Positions 1-7,804 of a DNA stretch of 25,145 nt are shown here, piece by piece. Below the pieces are notes generated by a model. The model saw nothing but the letters and a program-made list of their open reading frames with translations. It was not told the DNA's origin and made no database searches. How positions within the stretch are numbered: the first letter of the stretch is position 1; every line of letters starts with the position of its first letter. Source of the DNA: Dehalococcoidia bacterium UBA1328 (GTDB taxonomy: Bacteria > Chloroflexota > Dehalococcoidia > Lucifugimonadales > Lucifugimonadaceae). Position numbers and translations under genes: made by a program. The stretch lies in assembly GCA_002306815.1 (NCBI GenBank), contig DBTA01000036.1, positions 217,740-242,884 on the forward strand, written 5' to 3'.

Positions 1-1
1 T

Positions 2-2704
2 GATGGTGATCAGATGGCTGTTCACGTTCCGCTGTCTCGCGAGGCTGTGAACGAGGCACATCGACTCATGCTGTCGACCAACAACATGCTGGCTCCTTCC
101 TCAGGATTCCCGATTGTTTCGCCAACGCTCGACATGGTTCTAGGTATGTACTACCTGACCGGAATCGATGGTGAAGAACTGACTCCTGTCCAAAGAGATG
201 AAGAGGGCAACCCTGTTTACAAGGTCTACTCGAACTTCGAAGACGCTCGATTCTCATTCGAGATCGAGCGAGTAAAACTTCGGGAAGTGATTCGCGTACG
301 TGACAGCGATGGCGAGTGGATTGAAACGACAGTTGGTCGAATCATCTTCAACCGTGCATTGCCTGAGGCGATGAACTACCGAAACCACTTGTTCGACCGT
401 GGTGCAATTGAAGGCCTCGTAACTGAAGTCGTACACGAGTTCGGAAACGAAGAGACGGTTTCCATGCTCGACCAGATGAAGTCGCTCGGATTCAAGTACG
501 CGACCCAGTCAGGAACGACTATCGCGATGAAGGATATCGTTGTTCCGCCCCAGAAGCAGTCGCTGCTTTCTGCTGCTGACACGAAGATATCTAGACTAGA
601 TGAACAGTATCTTGAAGGTCTGATCACCGAGCCAGAACGCTACAAGGCCGCAGTTGAAATCTGGACTGACGTTTCAGACAAGATGACAAAGGCTGTGGAA
701 GACACCCTCCCGAACTATGGCGGTATCTTCGAGATGGCGAACTCGGGAGCGAAAGGTAACATCGCTCAGATTAAGCAGATGGCAGGTATGCGTGGACTTA
801 TGTCTGACCCGAAGGGTCGCATTATTGAAATGCCTATCCGTTCAAGCTTCGCCGAGGGTCTTTCAGTTCTTGAATACTTCATTTCGACTCACGGAGCTCG
901 AAAGGGTCTTGCTGACACGGCGCTGCGAACCGCTGACTCGGGTTACCTGACCCGACGATTGGCTGACGTCGCGCAGGACGTGATCATCTCTACCGAAGAC
1001 GACATGGGTGCTCAGGGAATCCTGATTCAACACGACCCGACGGGCATGCAGGCACCTCTTGCCGATCGGATTGTTACACGGTACCTGTCGGAGCCAGTTG
1101 TTCACCCTGAGACCGGCGAAATCATCGCCGATCGGGAAGAACTGGTTACAAGAAGACTCGCAGAGGAAATCACTGCTGCAGGAGTTCAGGAAGCATCGGT
1201 TTACTCACCGCTTTCTAGCACGACGCAGCGTGGAATCTCGCAGAAGTGCTACGGCGCATCGCTTGCTACAGGTAAGCCTGCACTGATGGGTGAAGCTGTC
1301 GGAATTATCGCTTCTCAGTCGATTGGTGAGCCGGGTACGCAGCTGACGATGAGAACGTTCCACACCGGTGGTATTGCTGGTAAGGACATCACATCTGGTC
1401 TTCCACGTGTTGTTGAGCTCTTCGAAGCTCGACAGCCGAAGGGCATGTCGGTTCTTTCAGAAATCGGCGGAAAAGTTGAACTTGCTCAGCTCCCGGAAGG
1501 TCGCGTAGTTCGAGTCACATCAACTGAAGAATTCTCAGAAGAGTTGGACATTCCTGATACTCACCGCCAGACGGTAAAGACTGGTGATTGGGTTGATGCT
1601 GGTGAGGCAGTTCTTGCCGTAAAGAAGACTGCAATGGCGGCGGCTGTAAAGGCAGGTGAGCAAGACTCTCTTGCAGAGGAGATTTTCGCTCCTGCTGCCG
1701 GTACCGTTCAGGTCACCAAGTCCATTGTTCGTATCACGTGGCAGGAAACTGACGAACGTGAGTACGAAATCCCTGCAGCTTCCGAAATCCTCGTTTCCGA
1801 CGGTGAAGTGATCGAACCAGGTGTTTCCCTTACTGACGGACCTAAGAACCCGCAGGACATTCTGCGAATCGAAGGTCAGGCAGCAGTACAGCGCTACCTC
1901 GTAGACGAAGTTCAGGCCGTTTACCGATCGCAGGGTGTGCAGTTGCATGACAAGCACATCGAAGTGATTGTTCGACAAATGATGCGCAAGGTTCGAGTCG
2001 ACAACCCTGGTGACAGCGATCTGCTCCCAGGCGAACTCGTCGACCGACATGACTACGAGTTTACGAACAACAACATGCTGGCGGAAGGCGGCGAACCCGC
2101 AACTGCAAGTCCGGTTCTGCTCGGTGTGACGAGAGCTTCTCTCAACACACAGAGCTTCCTGGCAGCTGCATCGTTCCAGGAGACGGCTCGAGTGTTAACA
2201 GAGGCCGCTGTAAACGGTTCTGTCGACCGACTCAACGGTCTCAAGGAGAATGTGATCATCGGACGACTGATTCCGGCTCGACTGGATCAGACCGAAGAGG
2301 GTCGCAAACGACTTGGTGTCGAGGAAGGTGAACGAGAACCCGGTCAACTTACTGGATTCACCCAGGCACCGGCTACTTTCGAGGAAGCTCTCGCGGCAAT
2401 TGGCGGTAGTGACCTTGTCGGTGCAGGTGTGGATGCCGGTACTCCTACTGGCGGCGACGCAGCAGCGGCGGCTGCGGCTGCAGTTGCATCGTCCGAGGCT
2501 GGTAGTGACGACGGTGGTCTTCTCGCAGCGATTACGGCTCTTACTGACGCTGCTACTGGTGGTGACGATGATTCTTCATCAGATGCTGGTGACGACGATG
2601 CCGCAAGGGCTGCAGAAGCTCTCCGAGCATCAACATCAACCACTGAAGAGAATCCCGAGCCTGCGCCACAGTTTGTAGACGAAGGCGAAAACAGCGAGAA
2701 CTAA
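2..2704 (+). CDS. rpoC: RNA polymerase beta' subunit, C-terminal part (truncated by window edge)
   Basis: This is the largest subunit of DNA-dependent RNA polymerase. The reading frame is open from base 2 and begins inside the catalytic NADFDGD motif (GDQMAVHVPLS is visible), so the true start and the clamp/Zn1 region lie outside the window. In order one sees the region after the active site, the bridge helix (around GNIAQIKQMAGMRGLM, bases 755-800), and the trigger loop (SIGEPGTQLTMRTFHTGG, about 1318-1374). The remaining jaw/C-terminal part ends around LAAIGG. The last ~100 residues (from about 2400) are low-complexity Ala/Asp/Ser/Gly, probably a disordered acidic tail. Odd: of the four Zn2-site cysteines known from E. 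coli (C814, C888, C895, C898), only the last (KCYG, 1247-1249) is present; the others are Met (1004-1006), Ser (1217-1219) and Ser (1238-1240). A terminator follows the stop, so rpoC ends its operon. The identity is certain. Confidence 0.98.
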   Translation, partial: DGDQMAVHVPLSREAVNEAHRLMLSTNNMLAPSSGFPIVSPTLDMVLGMYYLTGIDGEELTPVQRDEEGNPVYKVYSNFEDARFSFEIERVKLREVIRVRDSDGEWIETTVGRIIFNRALPEAMNYRNHLFDRGAIEGLVTEVVHEFGNEETVSMLDQMKSLGFKYATQSGTTIAMKDIVVPPQKQSLLSAADTKISRLDEQYLEGLITEPERYKAAVEIWTDVSDKMTKAVEDTLPNYGGIFEMANSGAKGNIAQIKQMAGMRGLMSDPKGRIIEMPIRSSFAEGLSVLEYFISTHGARKGLADTALRTADSGYLTRRLADVAQDVIISTEDDMGAQGILIQHDPTGMQAPLADRIVTRYLSEPVVHPETGEIIADREELVTRRLAEEITAAGVQEASVYSPLSSTTQRGISQKCYGASLATGKPALMGEAVGIIASQSIGEPGTQLTMRTFHTGGIAGKDITSGLPRVVELFEARQPKGMSVLSEIGGKVELAQLPEGRVVRVTSTEEFSEELDIPDTHRQTVKTGDWVDAGEAVLAVKKTAMAAAVKAGEQDSLAEEIFAPAAGTVQVTKSIVRITWQETDEREYEIPAASEILVSDGEVIEPGVSLTDGPKNPQDILRIEGQAAVQRYLVDEVQAVYRSQGVQLHDKHIEVIVRQMMRKVRVDNPGDSDLLPGELVDRHDYEFTNNNMLAEGGEPATASPVLLGVTRASLNTQSFLAAASFQETARVLTEAAVNGSVDRLNGLKENVIIGRLIPARLDQTEEGRKRLGVEEGEREPGQLTGFTQAPATFEEALAAIGGSDLVGAGVDAGTPTGGDAAAAAAAAVASSEAGSDDGGLLAAITALTDAATGGDDDSSSDAGDDDAARAAEALRASTSTTEENPEPAPQFVDEGENSEN

Positions 2705-2753
2705 ACTCCCGCCGAGTAGAAGCTAAGCTTCGTTTAGAGCGATAAATTCATAG

Positions 2754-2785
2754 CCCTCGGCAATTTCGCCGGGGGTTACGTTTTT
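2754..2785 (+). terminator. Rho-independent terminator after rpoC
   Basis: An 8-bp stem (CCCTCGGC 2754-2761 with GCCGGGGG 2768-2775, one G-T pair) closes a 6-base loop. It is followed within six bases by a run of five T (2781-2785). It lies 50 bases after the rpoC stop codon and before the tRNA, as expected for the end of the rpo operon. Confidence 0.75.
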
Positions 2786-2810
2786 AATCAACCTCCATTG
2801 AAATGAGTGT

Positions 2811-2848
2811 TTCTATCTATAGCGATAGAATCCACTTTTTCATATAAA
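2811..2848 (+). promoter_or_regulatory. Possible tRNA-Val promoter region with a short palindrome
   Basis: A 7-bp inverted repeat (TTCTATC 2811-2817 / GATAGAA 2824-2830) is followed by an AT-rich stretch containing TATAAA (about 2843-2848), about 50 bases before the tRNA. This would suit a -10 box, but no clear -35 box at 17 bases is visible. The palindrome followed by five T (2836-2840) could also be a weak second terminator. The assignment rests on position and base composition only. Confidence 0.3.
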
Positions 2849-2898
2849 ATTAACGGTCTACCGAATGACCGGTTCGACGTGATCTGCGTCAATTACTG

Positions 2899-2975
2899 GG
2901 GCGGTTAGCTCAGCTGGCTAGAGCGCGTCGTTGACATCGACGAGGTCACAGGTTCAAGTCCTGTACCGCCCACCA
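2899..2975 (+). tRNA. tRNA-Val (anticodon GAC), CCA encoded
   Basis: A full cloverleaf can be drawn. The acceptor stem is GGGCGGT (2899-2905) with ACCGCCC, the D arm is GCTC...GAGC, and the anticodon stem CGTCG/CGACG encloses loop TTGACAT (anticodon GAC, reading GUC and GUU). The T arm is ACAGG-TTCAAGT-CCTGT, then discriminator A and an encoded CCA (2973-2975). It is 77 nt with CCA. It stands between rpoC and thrS on the same strand. GAC is unambiguous as valine. Confidence 0.97.
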
Positions 2976-2984
2976 CATAGTAAC

Positions 2985-3213
2985 TGGTCATGAGGTATAA
3001 GGCCGAAAAGGCCAAGAGTGAAACCATGTGCAATCAGCCGCAAATAGAGTGCAGAGCTACTTCGGCTCTTCGCGGCACAACGGAGTGCAGCCCGGAGGAC
3101 GGGCGCAGTACCATCACTACGTAGGCACGCCGCTCCTTCAACTCGGCGACGTGCCCCAAGACTCAGCATCCAAATATTCGTACTGACACGCGCCGATTTG
3201 TTTCGCGTGTCAG
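2985..3213 (+). promoter_or_regulatory. Structured 5' leader of thrS, family not recognised
   Basis: The 265 bases between the tRNA and thrS are rich in hairpins: GGCC-GAAAA-GGCC with one extra base (3001-3013), AGAGC-N7-GCTCT (3053-3069), GCCCG-GAGGA-CGGGC (3090-3104), a GGCACG/CGTGCC stem extended by CCG/CGG (3124-3155), and a perfect 10-bp stem CTGACACGCG/CGCGTGTCAG with an 11-base loop (3183-3213). The last stem ends 12 bases before the thrS Shine-Dalgarno and has no T run, so translational control fits better than attenuation. The T-box signature (AGGGUGGNACCGCG) is absent, and I see no match to common riboswitches, SRP RNA or RNase P RNA. E. coli thrS is autoregulated through leader hairpins that mimic tRNA-Thr. 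Whether this leader works similarly is inference. It could also include an independent small RNA. Confidence 0.5.
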
Positions 3214-3225
3214 CACTTGCACAAC

Positions 3226-3231
3226 AAGGAG
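3226..3231 (+). promoter_or_regulatory. Ribosome binding site of thrS
   Basis: AAGGAG stands nine bases before ATG 3241. It decides for this start over the in-frame TTG at 3217, which lies upstream of the site itself. Confidence 0.8.
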
Positions 3232-3240
3232 CCACTCGCC

Positions 3241-5001
3241 ATGGCAGACCGAGTTAAGTTCAAAGATCTCTCACCTGAAGAAAAACAGGATTACCGTGAC
3301 CGACTGCGTCACTCAACGGCGCACGTTCTTGCCGAAGCTGTAACGAAGCTATTCCCAGACGCCCAGCTCACTATCGGACCACCGATTGAAGATGGCTTTT
3401 ATTACGACTTTGCCGTACCTGAGGCGTTCACTCCAGACGATCTGAACAAGATTGAAAAAGAGATGCGGAACTCAATCAAAGCGAACACGGAATTTTCCGA
3501 ACGAGAAACGTCTCGCGACGAAGCTTTGGAACTTGTAAGGGACAACCAGTACAAGGTAGAAATTCTTGAAGGCATTCCGGCTGATGAGCGCGTTACTTTC
3601 TGTAGCCATTCGGACGGTGCCTTTGAGGACCTGTGTCGTGGTGGTCACATGGCGCGCACAGGAGACATAAAGGCTTACAAGCTGCTGTCGACGGCCGGGG
3701 CATACTGGCGAGGTGATGAAAACAACGCCATGCTACAGCGCATCTATGGCACGGCATGGGAGTCTCGCGACGCACAAAAGGACTATCTGAAACGACTCGA
3801 AGAAGCCGAGAAGCGAGACCATCGCAAGTTGGGCAGGCAGTTGGGACTTTTCTTCTTTGATCCAATCGCACCGGCAAGCCCTTTCTTCCTTCCTAAGGGT
3901 GCGCAGGTGATGAACGGTCTAATCGAGTACGTCAAAGAGTTGTACGGCAAGTACGGTTACCAGGAAGTAATGACGCCGCAAATCTTCAACACAGATTTGT
4001 GGAAGAAGTCAGGTCACCTCGATGCCTACGCCGAGAACATGTATTTTGTTGAAGTCGACGAGCGTGAGTTTGGTGTTAAGCCGATGAACTGTCCGGCAGG
4101 AGCAATGATATACGCTGCCGATTCCCACAGTTATCGTGACCTGCCAATGCGACTCGCCGATTTCGGACGGCTCCACCGCAACGAACGTTCAGGTGTCACG
4201 CACGGCCTGACGAGGGTCCGTTCTTTTGTGCAGGATGATGCCCACATCTTCTGCACGCTCGATCAGATCGGCGACGAGATCAACTCCTTCCTACAAATGC
4301 TCAACGAAGCCTATGAAACTCTTGGATTCGAGTCGTACAGGCTTGAGCTTTCGCTTCGACCCGAAAAGCGGGTGGGATCAGAAGAAATGTGGGACAGCGC
4401 TGAGGCTGCTCTCACTGAGATCCTCGATGCGTCGGGCGTTGAGTATGAAGCCGAGAGTGGAGAAGGCGCTTTTTACGGACCAAAGATTGATATTTTTGTG
4501 CCTGACGCAATTGGTCGTGACTGGCAGCTCGGTACAGTTCAGTTGGACTTCTCGCTCCCCGAGCGGTTCGACCTCGAATATGCTGCTGAAGATGGCAGTC
4601 GACAGCGTCCGGTCGTGATCCACCGTGCCATGTATGGATCCCTCGAGCGGTTCCTTGGCGTTCTCATCGAACACCTTTCCGGCGCGTTCCCGCTTTGGCT
4701 TGCGCCTGTGCAGGCAGTAGTCGTTCCAATTGCCGATCGGCACATCGATTACTGCCACAATGTAGGAGACGAACTGGAATCCGCAGGTATTCGGGTGGTT
4801 GTTGACGATTCGAATGACCGAATGAACGCCAAAATCCGACAAGCTCAGCTTCAGAAAGTTCCCTACATGCTTGTTGCTGGTGATCAGGAAATCGAGGCTG
4901 GGACCCTGGCAGTTCGAACACGAACAGGTGAGAATATCGACCCAATGACTGTCGCCGAAGTCTCGACCAAATTTCTAAGGCAAATTGCGGAGAGAAGCTA
5001 G
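3241..5001 (+). CDS. thrS: Threonyl-tRNA synthetase, TGS-less form
   Basis: Class II synthetase that charges tRNA-Thr in the cytosol (586 aa). The N-terminal editing (SAD) domain shows HSTAHVLAEAV (HxxxH) and DLCRGGH (the Cys and His of the editing site). The catalytic domain has MNCPAG (Zn-ligand Cys; the usual MNCPGH is changed), motif 2 (LHRNERSGVTHGLTRVR...QDDAHIFC, Zn-ligand His) and motif 3 (VIHRAMYGSLERFLG, third Zn-ligand His). The C-terminal anticodon-binding domain starts near LWLAPVQAVVVP and contains VDDSNDRMNAKIR. The protein begins directly with the editing domain: the ~60-residue N-terminal TGS domain of the 642-aa E. coli enzyme is missing. TGS-less ThrRS are known in other lineages. 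The start is ATG 3241 with a good AAGGAG; a structured leader precedes it. Confidence 0.97.
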   Translation: MADRVKFKDLSPEEKQDYRDRLRHSTAHVLAEAVTKLFPDAQLTIGPPIEDGFYYDFAVPEAFTPDDLNKIEKEMRNSIKANTEFSERETSRDEALELVRDNQYKVEILEGIPADERVTFCSHSDGAFEDLCRGGHMARTGDIKAYKLLSTAGAYWRGDENNAMLQRIYGTAWESRDAQKDYLKRLEEAEKRDHRKLGRQLGLFFFDPIAPASPFFLPKGAQVMNGLIEYVKELYGKYGYQEVMTPQIFNTDLWKKSGHLDAYAENMYFVEVDEREFGVKPMNCPAGAMIYAADSHSYRDLPMRLADFGRLHRNERSGVTHGLTRVRSFVQDDAHIFCTLDQIGDEINSFLQMLNEAYETLGFESYRLELSLRPEKRVGSEEMWDSAEAALTEILDASGVEYEAESGEGAFYGPKIDIFVPDAIGRDWQLGTVQLDFSLPERFDLEYAAEDGSRQRPVVIHRAMYGSLERFLGVLIEHLSGAFPLWLAPVQAVVVPIADRHIDYCHNVGDELESAGIRVVVDDSNDRMNAKIRQAQLQKVPYMLVAGDQEIEAGTLAVRTRTGENIDPMTVAEVSTKFLRQIAERS

Positions 5002-5046
5002 ATCTAATAATTCAGCAAAAATCGTGTCTAAAAACAAACCAAAATT

Positions 5047-5075
5047 CAATAGGACGTCAATTTGACGCCCTATTG
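5047..5075 (+). terminator. Strong hairpin after thrS, probable terminator
   Basis: A nearly perfect palindrome: CAATAGG / CCTATTG, one A-C mismatch, then CGTCAA / TTGACG around a tiny loop. It lies 45 bases after thrS. No run of T follows on the plus strand. An A-rich stretch (5026-5044) precedes it, so intrinsic termination would work better for minus-strand transcripts. It may act mainly as a 3'-end stabiliser. Confidence 0.5.
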
Positions 5076-5224
5076 CTTGCAGTGTAGCCTCGAACGGCTG
5101 TATTGCGTTTGGCGCGCCATCTGAAACAGGGTGAGTTGAACCACACGTTCAGTGAATCTTTTTGAGCAGTTAATTTCAACAGTGCGGCGTCCTCTCGGGC
5201 GTGGCGATGGATCAATAGCCCCAC

Positions 5225-6364
5225 ATGACATCTGACGACATCACAATTCATCGAGGACTTACAGGCGTTTACTTCGACAGAAGTGAAACGACCTTCATCG
5301 ATGGCAAGGAAGGTGTCCTTGAGTACCGGGGCTACAACATTAACGATCTCGCGGAGCACTCATCGTTCGAAGAAACTGGATACCTCCTGATCCACGGAAA
5401 ACTTCCGAATCAGGCAGAGCTCGACGAGTTCGATGCAGAGCTCAAAGCTGCTCGCGAACTACCAGAGCGAATCTTCGACGTTATCGAGCTTGTAAAAGAA
5501 TCGCACCCTATGGATGCCCTGAGGACAGCCGTTTCGGCACTTGCTTCGTTCGACGAAGACCGAAACGATAATTCCATCGAAGCCACTATTCGCAAAGGCA
5601 TCCGCCTAACCTCTCAGGTTCCGTCGATTGTTATGGCTCACCACAACATTCGTCAGGGCAAGGATCCGATTAATCCAAGCTCAACGCTCAATCACGCCGG
5701 AAACTTCCTCTACATGCTTGAAGGCAACGAACCAAGTGTGGAAGCTGTCGACTTGATGGACAAGGACTTTGTCCTTCACGCCGATCACGGCTCGAACGCT
5801 TCTGCGTTCACGGCTCGCGTCGTTGCAGGAACGGCTGCCGACGTTCACGGCGCTGTAACCGCCGGAATTGCGGCACTTTCAGGACCGTCACATGGCGGAG
5901 CGGCCGAGAACGTCATGCAAATGGCTAAAGAAATCGGTAAGCCTGAGAACGCAGCTGATTATGTGAGAAATCTGCTTTCGAACCGTGAGCGAGTCATGGG
6001 ATTCGGCCACCGTGTGTACAAAGCAGAAGATCCGCGTGCAGGCCATCTGCGCCAAGGCGTAAAGAATCTGAGCGAGGAGATAGGCCAGCCCGAGTGGTAT
6101 CAGATTCTCGAAGCTGTAGTAGATGCCATGAAGCCTTATGCTCGACGTGGAATTCACGTAAACGTCGACTTCTTCGCAGGCGTTATCTACTACCTGAACG
6201 GCATTCCGCAGGATCTTTTCGTGCCAATCTTCGCAGTCGGTCGAATTCCAGGCTGGACTATCCAGGTGGTTGATCAGTTCAGGCACAACATTCTCATCCG
6301 ACCGCTTCTGCAATACACAGGCAGACGTGAACGCGAGTACGTTCCGGTCTCCGAGCGAGGATAG
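5225..6364 (+). CDS. gltA: Citrate synthase
   Basis: Condenses acetyl-CoA with oxaloacetate to citrate, the entry reaction of the TCA cycle; cytosolic, 379 aa. This is the length of the short bacterial/archaeal citrate or 2-methylcitrate synthase type. Visible features: N-terminal GLTGVYFDRSETTFIDG and LEYRGYNINDLAE, HADHGSNASAFTARV, the active-site His in SGPSHGGAAENV, the second His in MGFGHRVYKAEDPRA, the catalytic Asp in VNVDFFAGVIYY, and GRIPGWTIQVVDQ near the C terminus. 2-methylcitrate synthase activity cannot be excluded from sequence. The start is ATG 5225; no good Shine-Dalgarno precedes it. The gene is followed after 38 bases by the methyltransferase, possibly co-transcribed. Confidence 0.95.
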   Translation: MTSDDITIHRGLTGVYFDRSETTFIDGKEGVLEYRGYNINDLAEHSSFEETGYLLIHGKLPNQAELDEFDAELKAARELPERIFDVIELVKESHPMDALRTAVSALASFDEDRNDNSIEATIRKGIRLTSQVPSIVMAHHNIRQGKDPINPSSTLNHAGNFLYMLEGNEPSVEAVDLMDKDFVLHADHGSNASAFTARVVAGTAADVHGAVTAGIAALSGPSHGGAAENVMQMAKEIGKPENAADYVRNLLSNRERVMGFGHRVYKAEDPRAGHLRQGVKNLSEEIGQPEWYQILEAVVDAMKPYARRGIHVNVDFFAGVIYYLNGIPQDLFVPIFAVGRIPGWTIQVVDQFRHNILIRPLLQYTGRREREYVPVSERG

Positions 6365-6402
6365 GAAAACTATTCTCCTCGGGTGGCAAATATTGTTCAA
6401 TC

Positions 6403-7692
6403 ATGAACGACAAGCCATCTAACAGCCCTCTCGAACAACGCCTGATCGACCATATTGCCAAGTACGGTCCGATCACGTTCGAGGCGTTCATGGATGCTGC
6501 TCTTTACGACCCTGAGCATGGCTACTATCCAAGCAAGCGTCGCGAGGATCAGGTCTCGCCAGTTGGTACTAGTGGCGATTATTTCACTAGCCCAACAAGC
6601 CACCCAGCGTTCGGAGCTCTTATAGCCTTGCAGCTCGAAGAAATGTGGCGCACTCTGGGATCACCAACCGAATTCACTGTGGTTGAAATGGGCGCAGGAG
6701 TAGGCGTCCTTCAGTCTGACATCACTGAGTATGTTGAACGCGAACTCCCATCGTTTTCCAAAGCGATGAGGTACATAGCGACCGACGTTGCTCCCCCACC
6801 AGAATCTGAATCGGTGGCGAAATCGACTGCGTTGCCTGTGGGGGTGGCTGGCTGTGTTCTTTCGAACGAATTGCTCGATGCAATGCCGGTAAATCGCTTT
6901 ATTGTCCAGAACGGCGTAGTTCGAGAAATCTTTGTCGACTTCCAGGGTGATGAGTTTGTCGAAATGGTCGGAGACGTCAGCGAACCAGAAGTGGCGGCGA
7001 GGGTTGAACCATTCCTGAGTTCACTGCCTGAGGGTTATCGAGGCGAAGTGAACCTTAGGTTGGGATACTGGGTTGATTCTGTTTCAGCAACGCTCGACCG
7101 AGGTTATGTCCTCACACTCGACTACGGTTTCGATCGACCGGAACTGTACAAGCCGACGCGGGTTGATGGCTCGCTCCGTTGCTACTACCAGCACACTTTG
7201 GGTCAAAACCCACTTCGACGGATCGGCAGGCAAGACATCACCGCACACGTAGATTTCACCGCAGTCGACCACGGAATGATGGTGATGGGTATCGAGAGGA
7301 TCGGAAAACTTACCCAGCAGCAGCTTCTGATCAACCTTGGTATTGACGATTTTTTGCAAGATGTGACGTTACGGGATGCACGGAATGAAATCACACACAC
7401 TGAAGCGCAAGAGAACTCCGCTGGTATCGCTTCTCTTGCGAGTACTGAAGGGCTCGGAGGCTTCCGGGTTGCTGTTCATGCCAGGGGCGCTGGGTTATAC
7501 GGAGAGCCGTTGCGTGCGCTCACAGGCATCGATGGAGGGTTGCGACTAACTGAGGGGCACGCTGCCCCGTTACTGTCGGATGCATCAGCCGAGCATGCGC
7601 GATTACTAAGATCGAGCAACCCCTTCTCATCAGGCGATCCGAGCTTGGCTGGATTACCAACGTGGGAAGAGCTTTTCAGCGACGAACCCTAG
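6403..7692 (+). CDS. MidA/NDUFAF7-family SAM-dependent methyltransferase (COG1565)
   Basis: Predicted class I S-adenosylmethionine methyltransferase, 429 aa. N-terminal family hallmarks are GPITFEAFMDAALYDPEHGYY and GTSGDYFTSPTSHPAFG. SAM motif I is VVEMGAGVGVLQSDI. CVLSNELLDAMPVNRF is the typical post-motif segment, followed by LDYGFDRPELY and a C-terminal region with GQNPLRRIGRQDITAHVDF. The mitochondrial member NDUFAF7 methylates an arginine of the complex I subunit NDUFS2; the bacterial target is not established. The start is ATG 6403; no clear ribosome binding site is visible. Its position 38 bases after citrate synthase fits a respiratory metabolism context, but nothing in the window shows its substrate. 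Confidence 0.88.
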   Translation: MNDKPSNSPLEQRLIDHIAKYGPITFEAFMDAALYDPEHGYYPSKRREDQVSPVGTSGDYFTSPTSHPAFGALIALQLEEMWRTLGSPTEFTVVEMGAGVGVLQSDITEYVERELPSFSKAMRYIATDVAPPPESESVAKSTALPVGVAGCVLSNELLDAMPVNRFIVQNGVVREIFVDFQGDEFVEMVGDVSEPEVAARVEPFLSSLPEGYRGEVNLRLGYWVDSVSATLDRGYVLTLDYGFDRPELYKPTRVDGSLRCYYQHTLGQNPLRRIGRQDITAHVDFTAVDHGMMVMGIERIGKLTQQQLLINLGIDDFLQDVTLRDARNEITHTEAQENSAGIASLASTEGLGGFRVAVHARGAGLYGEPLRALTGIDGGLRLTEGHAAPLLSDASAEHARLLRSSNPFSSGDPSLAGLPTWEELFSDEP

Positions 7693-7804
7693 ACGGGCCA
7701 TCGTCGATTAGTTGTTTGGCTTAAGGTATCGCGTCTCAAACCGAAAATATGTCAGGGATCACGGTAGAATTTCCTCTGCAATATTCCATAATTCATCGAC
7801 CATA

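Noticed and set aside
1535..2050. Long minus-strand open frame inside rpoC (171 codons)
   Set aside because: It is antisense to a certain gene, has no family resemblance, and is explained by the codon pattern of rpoC.
3010..3030. T-box-like string in the thrS leader (AGAGTGAAACC)
   Set aside because: It differs from AGGGUGGNACC in several fixed positions and lies at the 5' end of the leader, whereas a T-box antiterminator would be near the gene.
3090..3104. SRP RNA helix 8 or RNase P core in the leader (GCCCG-GAGGA-CGGGC)
   Set aside because: The asymmetric loop and AGCAG of SRP RNA and the GAGGAAAGUC of RNase P RNA are absent.
7693..7804. Glycine riboswitch upstream of gcvT
   Set aside because: The gap is only about 110 bases and I cannot find the conserved aptamer core or a tandem aptamer arrangement.
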